Under the pieces are notes generated by a model. It searched no databases. It saw nothing but the letters and a program-made list of their open reading frames with translations, and was not told the origin of the DNA. Positions 50,571 through 59,363 of a stretch of DNA of 64,000 bases are shown piece by piece. Source of the stretch: Opitutaceae bacterium. Lineage in GTDB: Bacteria; Verrucomicrobiota; Verrucomicrobiia; Opitutales; Opitutaceae. Within the stretch, counting starts at the first letter, position 1; each line of letters opens with the position of its first letter. Location of the stretch: assembly GCA_016794625.1 (NCBI GenBank), contig JAEUGY010000068.1:26556-90555 (forward strand), written 5' to 3'. The translations under genes and the position numbers were made by a program.

Positions 50571-51320
50571 ATGCCCTATCGAATGTTGGATTTGGCGGAA
50601 GCTGCCGTCTATCTCCACTTGTCTCGTGTTGAACTCGAGCACCTGGTCCGGACGTCAGATATTCCTTTCCTGACCCGCGGAAGCCGGATCACGTTCCTGC
50701 GCGGACAGCTCGATGAATGGGCCTCTCGGCGTATTCTGGGGGCGGCACCCAAGAGCTTGGACGATATTCACCGACGTTCGACTCAGGCTTCGCAGGATTA
50801 TTTGGAAACTGAGGCACTGTTGCCCAGTCTGCTCAAACCGTCCCAAATCGAACCACAGTTACCCTCCAAGACAAAAAAGTCCGCGTTGCGCGATATGGTC
50901 GCTCTCGCGGAACGAACCGGTTCGGTGCTCGATGCGGGGGCCTTGCGAGCAAGCCTCGAAGAGAGGGAGGAGCTTTGTTCAACGGCATTGCCAGGTGGTT
51001 TCGCCCTCCTGCACAGCCGGCATCACCAGGAGTACCTTTTCGATTCTTCGTTCATCACGTTTGCGCGTACCCTGCAGGGTATCCACTTTGGAGCGCCAGA
51101 CGGGCTTCCGACCCGGCTGTTTTTTCTAGTCTGCTGTCACGACGAACGGCTGCACCTGCACGCGCTGGCCCGGCTTTGCATGGTCTTGCTGAAGTCGGAT
51201 GTGGTGCCGCTGCTCTACACCCTCATGGATCCGATTGAACTGTATAACACACTCACTTCGGCCGAGCAGGCCGTCTTGGAGGGTCGCAAACGCACCCGAC
51301 CGACCGAGGAACAGACCTAG
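50571..51320 (+). CDS. Excisionase-type HTH fused to PTS EIIA (fructose/Ntr type)
   Basis: A 249-residue two-domain protein, starting MPYRMLDLAEAAVYLHLSRV. The first 60 residues are an excisionase/MerR-like helix-turn-helix (LTRGSRITFLRGQLDEWASRR). Residues about 105-240 form a PTS EIIA-type-2 domain: LPGGFALLHSRHHQEYLFDS carries the candidate phospho-His and HLHALARLCMVLLKSDVVPL the second part. The usual Pro before that His is replaced by Leu. The protein could link PTS phosphorylation with DNA or protein binding. Its genes of EI and HPr are not in the window. Confidence 0.8.
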   Translation: MPYRMLDLAEAAVYLHLSRVELEHLVRTSDIPFLTRGSRITFLRGQLDEWASRRILGAAPKSLDDIHRRSTQASQDYLETEALLPSLLKPSQIEPQLPSKTKKSALRDMVALAERTGSVLDAGALRASLEEREELCSTALPGGFALLHSRHHQEYLFDSSFITFARTLQGIHFGAPDGLPTRLFFLVCCHDERLHLHALARLCMVLLKSDVVPLLYTLMDPIELYNTLTSAEQAVLEGRKRTRPTEEQT

Positions 51321-51338
51321 GCTCAACCGTTGCCGTCC

Positions 51339-51584
51339 CTACTTGGAGGAAGGGGGGGCTGCGGACACCTCGGTGGCGGAGATATCGATGATCTCGCCCT
51401 CGTCGTAAGAAGGACGGCGCGCCCGGTTGGGACGGACGTGTTGCGTGGGTGTGGAGCCTCGGCGGAAACGACGTACCAGATAAAGGGCCAGCCCGGTGGC
51501 GGCCGCAATGAGCGCGACGGTCACGGCAGCAATCACGGCGACGGCCGTGAGAAGGGCGCTGATGAGGGCGTTAACGATGCGCAT
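51339..51584 (-). CDS. Small single-pass membrane protein
   Basis: An 81-residue protein starting MRIVNALISALLTAVAVIAA at 51584. One long hydrophobic stretch (about 5-36) is followed by a basic segment (RRFRRGSTPTQHVRPNRARR) and an acidic tail (YDEGEIIDISATEV). No family is recognised. It converges with the HTH-EIIA gene, 18 bases away. The real start could be uncertain because there is little sequence to judge by. Confidence 0.55.
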   Translation of the reverse strand: MRIVNALISALLTAVAVIAAVTVALIAAATGLALYLVRRFRRGSTPTQHVRPNRARRPSYDEGEIIDISATEVSAAPPSSK

Positions 51585-51635
51585 GGACGTAAGACCTCGA
51601 AAGGGAGGCGAAAGTTGCATGCAGGAGGTGGAGAA

Positions 51636-51653
51636 TGGCGAGAGGTTTCGCCA
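51636..51653. terminator. Weak hairpin, possible bidirectional terminator
   Basis: TGGCGA (51636-51641) and TCGCCA (51648-51653) pair around a 6-base loop. On the plus strand ATTTT follows; on the minus strand TTCTCC follows. It sits 17 bases after the stop of the last gene of the second polysaccharide locus and could end that transcript. Confidence 0.35.
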
Positions 51654-51670
51654 ATTTTGACTGAAGCGTC

Positions 51671-52432
51671 TCAAAACCAGCGACTAAGGCCGCGTTTGGC
51701 CCGCTCCAACATGCAGAAGTGCCCGGCGAAGGGCCGGGGGAGAGTCAGGCGGTACTCACCGGCGTGCTGCTGGACGAATTCATCGACCGCCGTCTTCGCG
51801 CCGGTGGAAAAGAAATCGTAGTCGTCCACCACAATCCGGCCTCCGGGCGCGAGATGGGTGTGAAGGTAAGTCAGTGCGTGAAGAATCGGCGCGTAAAAAT
51901 CGAAGTCGATGTAGGCGAAGCAGACCGGGGAGGGGCCGCGCTCGGGGATCAGGGTCTGCTCAACCAGGCCGGCCTCGAGGTGAACGCGCGACGGTGGAAA
52001 CTGAATGGCGGCCAGCCGGGCTTGAACCTCGTCGGCTTCGCAACGCATCTGTCCCTCGTAGCGTTCCATGCTGCCGAGTCCAAAAATGTCGTCCTTCAAC
52101 TGATCTTTTGGCGAGGGTTTGGGCAGTCCGGCAAACGTGTCGTAGAGCCAGAGCGACTTGGTGGTCTCGCGAATTTCATTGGCAATCAGCGCCGAGGTCG
52201 CCCCTTGGGCCACGCCCAACTCGCAGACGTCTCCTGGCTGTGAAAGTGAAACGTGAAGCTGGTCAAGCAGGTACATGGCCTCGCTGATACCCGTGCCCAG
52301 AAGCCGGGCCAGCAGGTCTTTTCTTCCCTTCACTTCCGGCAGGCGGGGAAAGAGCTGGTCCCGCAGTGCGTCATGCATTTCGTGCACGAGGGATGGATAC
52401 TTGATGACGGTGTTGGGTTCGAGCGGTGTCAT
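51671..52432 (-). CDS. TylF/MycF-like O-methyltransferase
   Basis: A 253-residue class I SAM-dependent enzyme. GDVCELGVAQGATSALIANE is the SAM motif, LWLYDTFAGLPKPSPKDQLK is the diagnostic TylF segment, and CFAYIDFDFYAPILHALTYL and GGRIVVDDYDFFSTG supply the metal-binding Asp residues. TylF and MycF methylate sugar hydroxyls of macrolides; here a glycan sugar is the likely substrate, because the gene closes the second polysaccharide locus. An 88-base gap separates it from the GT2 upstream. Confidence 0.87.
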   Translation of the reverse strand: MTPLEPNTVIKYPSLVHEMHDALRDQLFPRLPEVKGRKDLLARLLGTGISEAMYLLDQLHVSLSQPGDVCELGVAQGATSALIANEIRETTKSLWLYDTFAGLPKPSPKDQLKDDIFGLGSMERYEGQMRCEADEVQARLAAIQFPPSRVHLEAGLVEQTLIPERGPSPVCFAYIDFDFYAPILHALTYLHTHLAPGGRIVVDDYDFFSTGAKTAVDEFVQQHAGEYRLTLPRPFAGHFCMLERAKRGLSRWF

Positions 52433-52520
52433 CGGTGCAGGGGAGTCGCGGTAGGATGGGAGGAGGGGCGAGGGATTCGATCGCTACGGGGTCGGTCGAG
52501 GGTGAGATCGGGCGTGGCTG

Positions 52521-53489
52521 TCACCGGGGTGTCGGTCCGGCCGACATCGCCGTCCACTGCTGCGCCAGCGTGAGGCCGTGCACCGCCACGTCCCGATGGA
52601 AACGGTGCACGATCTCGTCGAACGAGCGGGGGCTGACCAATTGCATGAACCAACGGTTGAGGGTGGCGAGCACGTAGGCCCGGGCTTCGCGGGCGTCGCG
52701 TGGAGAATCAGGCACGGCTCCCCAGGCAGACGCGTTGATCGTCTTGATGACATACTCGAGCGAGTAGATCCAGACGCAGCGCCGGCGGAGTACAAAAGGC
52801 CCTGGAGGCGGGGTGGAACAGAGGACGGACATGATCTCCCACCACCGGCGCAATCCGCCGGAATTGGTTTTCGTTTGAGGGTGATCGCGGTTGGCGGCGA
52901 GGAAGTGGGGGATGCGCTGGCCTTTCAGTCCGGCCGCGAAGAACCGGGTGATCCAATGATAGTCCAAGAACCAGCGCAGATCTGCCCGCAAGGGGCCCAC
53001 CCGGGCCAAGGCCTCTCGGCGGAGAAACAAGGTGGGCTGGCAGATATAGTCGTGCGAAAAGTAGAACCGGTCGCGTGAGCAGTCTTCGGTGAAGAGATTT
53101 GGTGTGAGGATACGTCCTTCCTGGTCGATCTCGAGCGCATCGCCGTAGACGAAATCGAGCGTCGGGTCCGCGGCCATCGCTTCGTCGACCCGGGCCAGCG
53201 CACCGGGCAGATAACTATCATCGGAATTGAGCCAGGCCACGATCTCACCCGTGGCTCCGGCCAGCCCTTGATTGATGGCGTCGGCCTGGCCTTTGTCCTT
53301 GCGACGATGCCAGGTGATCCGGTTCCCGTATCCCGCCAGAATCTGCGGAGTCTGATCGGTGGAGACCGCGTCGAGCACCACCACCTCCACCGACGGATGC
53401 GCCTGGTCGAAGATGCTGCGCAGAGCGGTGTCGATCCAGCGACCATGATTGTAGGTCGGCATCACCAGGGAAAAACGAGGGCGGGTCAT
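52521..53489 (-). CDS. Glycosyltransferase family 2
   Basis: A 322-residue GT-A enzyme. PRFSLVMPTYNHGRWIDTAL, VVVLDAVSTDQTPQILAGYG and VAWLNSDDSYLPGALARVDE give the nucleotide and metal sites, and HDYICQPTLFLRREALARVG the acceptor loop. LRWFLDYHWITRFFAAG follows. The ATG at 53489 overlaps the GT4 stop as TGATG. The long C-terminal helical part after about 230 is not part of the catalytic core. Confidence 0.9.
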   Translation of the reverse strand: MTRPRFSLVMPTYNHGRWIDTALRSIFDQAHPSVEVVVLDAVSTDQTPQILAGYGNRITWHRRKDKGQADAINQGLAGATGEIVAWLNSDDSYLPGALARVDEAMAADPTLDFVYGDALEIDQEGRILTPNLFTEDCSRDRFYFSHDYICQPTLFLRREALARVGPLRADLRWFLDYHWITRFFAAGLKGQRIPHFLAANRDHPQTKTNSGGLRRWWEIMSVLCSTPPPGPFVLRRRCVWIYSLEYVIKTINASAWGAVPDSPRDAREARAYVLATLNRWFMQLVSPRSFDEIVHRFHRDVAVHGLTLAQQWTAMSAGPTPR

Positions 53490-54718
53490 CAGGGAATGGA
53501 TTCGAAATGGGCCGGGACGTGTGCTCGCGACCGCAGCAGGGCGGCGGCGACGTGGCGCTCGCGATCCGTGAGGTGTTGGCGCATGTGGTGTGACTCCGGC
53601 AGGCGCCAGCGTTCATTCCACCAACGACGAAGCCGGGTGTGGCGGCGACAGGCCGCGGCAAAGGCGGCGAGATGGCCTCGCACCTGCGCTTCGGCCGAGA
53701 ACGCCTTGATTCGCTCTGCTCCAGCGCGGCACAGGCGTGCGCGAAGAGGAGCGTCGGAACTGATCCGCAGGAGCGCGGCGGCGATCGACTCCACGTTCTC
53801 CGCGTCAAAGTACAAGGCCGCTGATTGCGCGACTTCGGGCTGGCTGGTGTTGCGACCGCAGGCGATCGCACAGCCGGACTGCATGGCTTCCAGCAGGGGA
53901 ATGCCAAAACCCTCGAAGAGCGAGGGGAAGAACAAGGCACGGGCATGCTGATACAGCCAGCTGATTTCCGGGCGTCGCACTTTGCCCAGATGAACGATGC
54001 GATCCTCCAGCCCCAGCGCCGCGACGCTTTGTCGCCACTCCGACTCGCGCCCGAGCAGGCTGCCGGTGCAAACCAGATCGACTTCAAGCCCTCGCGCACA
54101 GGCCGCGGCCATCGCCCGCAGCAGACGGGCATGGTTCTTGTGCCGCCAAAGATTGGCTGGGAAAAAGACAAACGGTCGGGTGCGCGGTGTCGCACTCCAC
54201 GCGGAGGGACACTCGGGCGGTGGTAGTTCGTCGGGGATATGGTGGACCACGGTGCAGGACGAACGCGGCACGCCGACGAGCTCGGTCGCCATGGCCCGGG
54301 TGAAGTCTGAAATCGTAACCACGGCGTCGGCCATGCGCAGTGACCAATCGTAGTGAAAGAACCGTTCGTGCATCTCCTTTTCCGTGAAAAACTCAGGATA
54401 GAAACGCTCCTGCATGTCGTGGAAGGTCAGCACGGATGGCTTGCGCACCGGGCGGGGCCAAAGCGTTCCGAACGGGCAAAAGTACACATCGATCTTGTCG
54501 AAGTGATCGAGTGCTTCCTCCTGGGTCTGCAGCCGGATCTCATGCTGCCTTGCTTCGGGGGGCAGCGTCGCCAACAGGGGCTCGTTGTGGGCGAAACTGA
54601 AGAGCACCATGGGATGGCCCGGCGCGTGGGTAGCCCAGTTTCGCAGGAGCGTGAGCGTGTAGTTCGTCACGCCACCATTGTCAGGTGCGAGAAGATTGAG
54701 CCCGATGCCGATTCTCAT
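53489..54718 (-). CDS. Glycosyltransferase family 4
   Basis: A 409-residue GT-B enzyme starting MRIGIGLNLLAPDNGGVTNY at 54718 (ATGA overlap). FHDMQERFYPEFFTEKE and DAVVTISDFTRAMATELVG are typical of mannosyltransferase-like GT4 proteins. The donor domain has FFPANLWRHKNHARLLRAMA and EGFGIPLLEAMQSGCAIACG with the EX7E motif. It lies between the GT2 and the GT9-GT2 fusion in the second locus. Confidence 0.9.
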   Translation of the reverse strand: MRIGIGLNLLAPDNGGVTNYTLTLLRNWATHAPGHPMVLFSFAHNEPLLATLPPEARQHEIRLQTQEEALDHFDKIDVYFCPFGTLWPRPVRKPSVLTFHDMQERFYPEFFTEKEMHERFFHYDWSLRMADAVVTISDFTRAMATELVGVPRSSCTVVHHIPDELPPPECPSAWSATPRTRPFVFFPANLWRHKNHARLLRAMAAACARGLEVDLVCTGSLLGRESEWRQSVAALGLEDRIVHLGKVRRPEISWLYQHARALFFPSLFEGFGIPLLEAMQSGCAIACGRNTSQPEVAQSAALYFDAENVESIAAALLRISSDAPLRARLCRAGAERIKAFSAEAQVRGHLAAFAAACRRHTRLRRWWNERWRLPESHHMRQHLTDRERHVAAALLRSRAHVPAHFESIP

Positions 54719-57051
54719 CTCCGGATAGGGTTGGCGAGGTCCTGGATCAGGGCCTGCAGATACACCAGCATGGCACGAGGTTTCCGGCCGCTGTCCCACA
54801 GCTTCATCGAGCGGACATAAGTGTGGTCACTTTTCAACCGGGCGGGAAGCGCGAGGTAGTTCCCGGCGTCCCGCAGGTGACGCTGCCAGTGCCATTCCAG
54901 CGAGGCCTCGACAATCAGATAATTGAACCAGACCAACGGTGTGCGGATGCCGAGTGCCATGCCCTGGCTTGTTTGAAAGGTCCGGTTCATGCGCAAGTCC
55001 GCCCACGTCTTCAACCAGACGGTTTTTGCGCTGAAGACGCAGGCGCCTCCGTGTGCGCGAAAGAAGAAACGGGCTCCGTTTCCATTCTGCCAGAAGTAGC
55101 GCCACATCGTCCAGGGCGTGTCGCGACGGTGGTGGTGATAGGCAACCAACGAGGGCTCGTAGTGCAGCGTGTAGCCCTGGCCGAGGAGTCGTTGCGTGAG
55201 ATCGACGTCCTCACCCACCGGAAACGAGGGATCGAAGCCGCCGGCTTCCCGGTAGGCAGACGCGGAAACCAGGAGCGTGGCACTGTAGAGCCATTCACAG
55301 CGGCGCGGGTGCAGACTCTGCTGGCTCCAGAAATTCGAGAGATCCGTCGTTCGTTCCCAAAATCCCCCGTTGCGCCCCGGCAAGCGGGCACCGATCGCGC
55401 CCGGTCCTTTTCCTGTCCCGGCGGCACGCAGTCCTGCGGCGATGACCCGGGCCCGGGCGAGGAAATCGGGGGCGAGTTCGATGTCATCATCGACGAACAA
55501 ATACCATTGCCCCGCGGCCGCGGCGACACCGGCGATCCGGGTCTGCGCCGGCGACCCGCGGGTGGGAAGGACCACCTTTCGGACGGGCAGCGCACCCGGC
55601 AGCGTACCGAGGGCATTCAGGTCGGAGCCGACCAGGATCACCTCCCAGGCGGAAGGCGAGGGATGCTGGGCCGCGAGCGAGAGCAGGGTGGGTAGCGCCC
55701 GCTCCGGACGGCCCACGGGTACAATGATGGATACGAGTTCTTCCACCGTCGCCGGCGGGGTGACCGGGCCGGGGGTGGGGGCCGGGGCCGGCGCGGTGCG
55801 GCGCGCCGTGTCCAGCAGTGTCTGGATGATCTGCAGCCGCGCAAAGCGGTCCGCGTCGAGATGGAGGATTTCCGCTTGCAGGCGTCGAACCAGGGCGGGT
55901 CCGTCCTCCGCCGGGACGAGCCCTGCGGAGAGGCGAATGGGCGAGCCGTCTCCGCGGGCGAGCAGGGCCTGCAGGGCGTCCAGCACGGTGGAGACCGGCA
56001 CCCCGGACACGCAGGGAAAAGAAGTGTGGATACAGTGCCACTGGCAGCCAGCGCAGGGTGGTGTGCCTTGCACGACCTTCACCCGCCCGCCTTGCTGATG
56101 GAATCGCTCGCCCTGTCCGCCGCCAAACACTGCGACCGCGGGCAGTCCGATGACCGCAGCGAGGTGGGCGTAGGCGGTGTCGTTGCAAACGAGGGCCTCC
56201 GCGGACTGCAGGAGCGAAGCCAACGGTTGGAGGTCGGATCGGTCCACGACGTGGATGTGAACATCGGGACGCGCACGGATGGGATCCAGGAATGCCCGAT
56301 CTCCCGGGCCCTCGATCCACTCGACCTGCCAGCCGGTCCTCTGGAGGAGGCCGGCGAGCTCGAGGAACTGCCCCACCGGCCAGGCCCGATGGAAGGGTCC
56401 ACCCACTCCGGGCGCCAGCAGGATCAGATGCTTTCGCGACGCCGGTGGGGGGAGACGAAGCCGAGCCTGCGGACGTTCAGGGAGTGAAAGACCGGTGGCG
56501 CGCAGCAAGTGAGCCAGGCTTATGCTCTCTGGCTTCTCGACGTCGAAGGGGATTTCGCGATGAAAGGTCGGCGCATGGCGGGAGAGGAAGTCGCCCGCTG
56601 CATTCACTGGAATCTGTCGTGAAGGCGATGCCGCTGCTCCGAGCCGCAAAGGGGCCAGCGATGCGGCGACGGTGACCTCCGCCACCCAGGTCCGGTTGCC
56701 GACGGCGGCCACGGCCATGTCCCAGGCGCGGGCGCCAACGAAGGTGGTCCACCACGCCAGTCGTTCGTCGGTGGAGGCGTTCCATTCGGAGAAGGGAGCC
56801 AGATCAAAGGGGAGCAGGACGAGGCCGGTGGGATGTTCGCGGAGCAGGCGCTCGGCTTCGGCCTCCGGCGGCGCCGTGCGCACCGGGTGAAAGGTCGTCA
56901 CGCCTTCAAGGAGCGTACCCATCACCTCCATACCGGCCTGCACATGCCACACGACGCTGCCCTGCGGCGCCGCCTGGGTGAGTGCCTGCAGCCAGCCCGC
57001 GATGATCAGTTGATCACCGAGCGAATCGGGCTTTGAGACGAGAATACGCAT
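54715..57051 (-). CDS. GT9-GT2 bifunctional glycosyltransferase
   Basis: A 778-residue fusion, start ATG at 57051 overlapping the methyltransferase gene by 38 bases. Residues about 1-390 are heptosyltransferase-like GT9: MRILVSKPDSLGDQLIIAGW, LILLAPGVGGPFHRAWPVGQ and LVCNDTAYAHLAAVIGLPAV, with a Cys-rich CAGCQWHCIHTSFPC segment. A Pro/Ala linker (about 420-440) leads to a GT2 domain (about 443-690) with VSIIVPVGRPERALPTLLSL, WYLFVDDDIELAPDFLARAR and FDPSFPVGEDVDLTQRLLG. The same chain may add two successive sugars. The C-terminal 90 residues have no known domain. Confidence 0.88.
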   Translation of the reverse strand: MRILVSKPDSLGDQLIIAGWLQALTQAAPQGSVVWHVQAGMEVMGTLLEGVTTFHPVRTAPPEAEAERLLREHPTGLVLLPFDLAPFSEWNASTDERLAWWTTFVGARAWDMAVAAVGNRTWVAEVTVAASLAPLRLGAAASPSRQIPVNAAGDFLSRHAPTFHREIPFDVEKPESISLAHLLRATGLSLPERPQARLRLPPPASRKHLILLAPGVGGPFHRAWPVGQFLELAGLLQRTGWQVEWIEGPGDRAFLDPIRARPDVHIHVVDRSDLQPLASLLQSAEALVCNDTAYAHLAAVIGLPAVAVFGGGQGERFHQQGGRVKVVQGTPPCAGCQWHCIHTSFPCVSGVPVSTVLDALQALLARGDGSPIRLSAGLVPAEDGPALVRRLQAEILHLDADRFARLQIIQTLLDTARRTAPAPAPTPGPVTPPATVEELVSIIVPVGRPERALPTLLSLAAQHPSPSAWEVILVGSDLNALGTLPGALPVRKVVLPTRGSPAQTRIAGVAAAAGQWYLFVDDDIELAPDFLARARVIAAGLRAAGTGKGPGAIGARLPGRNGGFWERTTDLSNFWSQQSLHPRRCEWLYSATLLVSASAYREAGGFDPSFPVGEDVDLTQRLLGQGYTLHYEPSLVAYHHHRRDTPWTMWRYFWQNGNGARFFFRAHGGACVFSAKTVWLKTWADLRMNRTFQTSQGMALGIRTPLVWFNYLIVEASLEWHWQRHLRDAGNYLALPARLKSDHTYVRSMKLWDSGRKPRAMLVYLQALIQDLANPIRR

Positions 57052-58618
57052 GACGTAGGCGCCGGCGAAGGGTGGGCCAGCCGTGGGGAACGCGTCGAAG
57101 AACCGCGGCACCGGTCACATAGGTGTGGTGTGGCGCTGTCTGGCGGTGCCACGCGGCAAACGCTGCAATGTCCTCGTGGTTCCAATCAAGCGGGGTGGTC
57201 AGTTCCAGCGTGTCGTGGTGACCCAGGAGGGCTTCGAACTTGGCCCGGGTCAGAGCCTCCCCGTTCCATGCGGGGTAGGTCATTCCCAGCTCCGGTTCCG
57301 CCAGATCGAACGACAGGGCAAACAGTCCCCCTGGCCGAAGCACGCGGGCTACTTCGTCGACGGCGCGGACTTTGTCGGGTTGATGCTCGATCACGGAGAG
57401 GCTGGTGACGACGTCGATGCTGCCGTCGGCAACCGGAAGGTCCGAGGATTGTACGATGTGCCAATCCACGCGGTCATAGAGACCGAGTTTTTCCCGGACG
57501 AACTTCCAGTGTTCCACGAAGTTCTCACTGGTCTCGATCAGGGTGACGCGCGCTCCCCGCGAGGCCAGCCACCAGGGCAAGGCGGACAGTTCGCTGCCAA
57601 TGTCGAGCAGCCGGGAGCGGTTCCAATCGATGGAGTCCAGGCCCGCGCGCCAGAGGGCGGGATACTCCCAGATTTTTGACCAGGTCCGGAATTCCCGCAA
57701 ACCAAGGGGAGCGGCGAACCGATTCAATTCGTCCATGAAGTCCCGCCAGGGCGCAGAGAACATTTCGGGCAGATTGGCGATGTAGCGGTGCAACCGCGGC
57801 AGGGCGGGGTTCTTGCGCGCTACGACGAACTCATGGGCCCGGATCCAGCTGCGGTCGTTGGACAGGACGGTGAACCCGGTGGCCGCGAGGAGGGTGGCAA
57901 CCGAGTCGCGCGAAAAGATGAAGGCATGCTCCCAGGGATCGAAGACCTTCGGAGTGATGCCACCAAAGTCAGGCTCTCCCGGAACCATCAGGGGCAGCTG
58001 CAGAAAAAGCGTTCCTCCCGGGCGTAGCGCCTGCCAGGCGGAGAGGAGAAAACCCTGCGGATCCAGGGCGTGTTCCAGCACGTCACACGCGACGAAAAGG
58101 TCGCAGGCCGGGACTGCCACCCCTGGAAACGTACCCGCGCGAATGTCGAGTCCCGTTGCTCGACTGACCGCGGTTGCCGTCGAAGGATCGGGTTCAACAC
58201 CGCAGGGAATCCATCCTTTGCTCTGCAACCGGGAGAGCAGGGTGCCCTCAGCACAACCGACTTCGACCACCACGGATCCGGCCGGCTTTCCGGTGTGGGC
58301 CTCGATGGATTCGACCCAGCGGTCCACCCGTCCGTCACGCTCCAGCACCGACCGGCGCTCGAGCAGCGTGGGATGGGCCTTTTCGCGCTGACGGGCGTGC
58401 CAATAGCCCTCCATGCTGTAGAAATCCGCGACGCGATGGGCGTGGAGGCGGCGCTGGGAGACGTGGGTTCCGCACCGCTCGCAGACAAAGTAGCTCTCGC
58501 TGCAGGGACTGACTTCCCGCGGTCGTCCCCCACACCAGCAGTGGTCCACGCGCGAAAACCAGTCTTCCGGCGCTGGGGGAGCCGCCTGACCGGGGGCGGA
58601 AGCGGATGGCGAGCTCAT
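57014..58618 (-). CDS. Double methyltransferase with N-terminal zinc-ribbon-like segment
   Basis: A 534-residue protein starting at the ATG at 58618 (ATGA overlap). CWCGGRPREVSPCSESYFVC followed by ERCG is a zinc-ribbon-like cluster. The first SAM domain (about 95-290) has VVVEVGCAEGTLLSRLQSKG and LFVACDVLEHALDPQGF; the second (about 345-500) has LLDIGSELSALPWWLASRGA and DVVTSLSVIEHQPDKVRAVD. Two linked methyltransferases in one chain occur in systems that methylate the ends of polysaccharides, such as WbdD-like proteins, but no kinase domain is visible. Basic residues end the protein. Confidence 0.8.
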   Translation of the reverse strand: MSSPSASAPGQAAPPAPEDWFSRVDHCWCGGRPREVSPCSESYFVCERCGTHVSQRRLHAHRVADFYSMEGYWHARQREKAHPTLLERRSVLERDGRVDRWVESIEAHTGKPAGSVVVEVGCAEGTLLSRLQSKGWIPCGVEPDPSTATAVSRATGLDIRAGTFPGVAVPACDLFVACDVLEHALDPQGFLLSAWQALRPGGTLFLQLPLMVPGEPDFGGITPKVFDPWEHAFIFSRDSVATLLAATGFTVLSNDRSWIRAHEFVVARKNPALPRLHRYIANLPEMFSAPWRDFMDELNRFAAPLGLREFRTWSKIWEYPALWRAGLDSIDWNRSRLLDIGSELSALPWWLASRGARVTLIETSENFVEHWKFVREKLGLYDRVDWHIVQSSDLPVADGSIDVVTSLSVIEHQPDKVRAVDEVARVLRPGGLFALSFDLAEPELGMTYPAWNGEALTRAKFEALLGHHDTLELTTPLDWNHEDIAAFAAWHRQTAPHHTYVTGAAVLRRVPHGWPTLRRRLRHAYSRLKARFAR

Positions 58619-59346
58619 GGGTGATTGGGATAGCCAAAGCGCGAGAAGTCCGCGAGGGGCGCAGCCTTGAGGTGTTCGCGCCAGATGGGATCCGAACGCC
58701 AGGTCGCATTGTCGCCCGTACGATAAAAGGTCCGCCTGCCACCTTTCGTCATCCGGTCGAAGCGCGTCCACTCGAAGACAAACTCCGGCGAGAGCTTGGG
58801 TCGCACGCCGATGAAATCCACCACGCGCCGGAGACTGGAGACATCCTCCTTCAGTTCCTCGAATCGGATCAAGTGGACACGATCCGGTGACTGACGCTGG
58901 AGGGCAAAGGCTGCATCGTAGAATCGCTCGTACCCCGCGTAGGCATCGCGGATCCACGCCGGCACGTCGTCGATCCGAGCTGCCCAGCGTTCGGTGGCGG
59001 TGTGGTACCAGCTGTAGATGGTCGGATGGGGATTGCGGATGAGAATGATCGCCGGATCCTGCCCCAGCACGGGTCCGCCGTGCACGCCATTGGGGGCCGC
59101 ATTGATGTAGACGGGCTGGATCGGCACGCCGTCTTCACGTAGTTTCATGGCGTAGGTGGCCAGCGGATTCAGCTCGTCGCTTCTCTGGCGCGCTTCCGGG
59201 TTGTCCACGTACTGGTTCGCGAAGAACACCAGGTCGAACAGCCCGGTGAAGCTGGTCCAGAGAAAGTGGCTGCCGGTTCGAGGGAATGCGAAGTAGTCGA
59301 TCCGTTTTGCGAGCGTCGTGCCAAAGTAGTACCCGTCGGAATGCAT
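58615..59346 (-). CDS. Sulfotransferase-like protein
   Basis: A 243-residue protein. The ATG at 59346 is preferred (17 bases after the upstream stop); a start at 59382 would overlap. DYFAFPRTGSHFLWTSF is the 5'-phosphosulfate loop and IILIRNPHPTIYSWYHTATE contains the Arg-Pro part of the 3'-phosphate site, both as in PAPS-dependent sulfotransferases. RVHLIRFEELKEDVSSLRRV follows the usual order. It may sulfate a sugar of the second-locus glycan. No PAPS synthesis gene is in the window. Confidence 0.75.
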   Translation of the reverse strand: MHSDGYYFGTTLAKRIDYFAFPRTGSHFLWTSFTGLFDLVFFANQYVDNPEARQRSDELNPLATYAMKLREDGVPIQPVYINAAPNGVHGGPVLGQDPAIILIRNPHPTIYSWYHTATERWAARIDDVPAWIRDAYAGYERFYDAAFALQRQSPDRVHLIRFEELKEDVSSLRRVVDFIGVRPKLSPEFVFEWTRFDRMTKGGRRTFYRTGDNATWRSDPIWREHLKAAPLADFSRFGYPNHP

Positions 59347-59363
59347 GGAGAAAGGGCGGAAAT

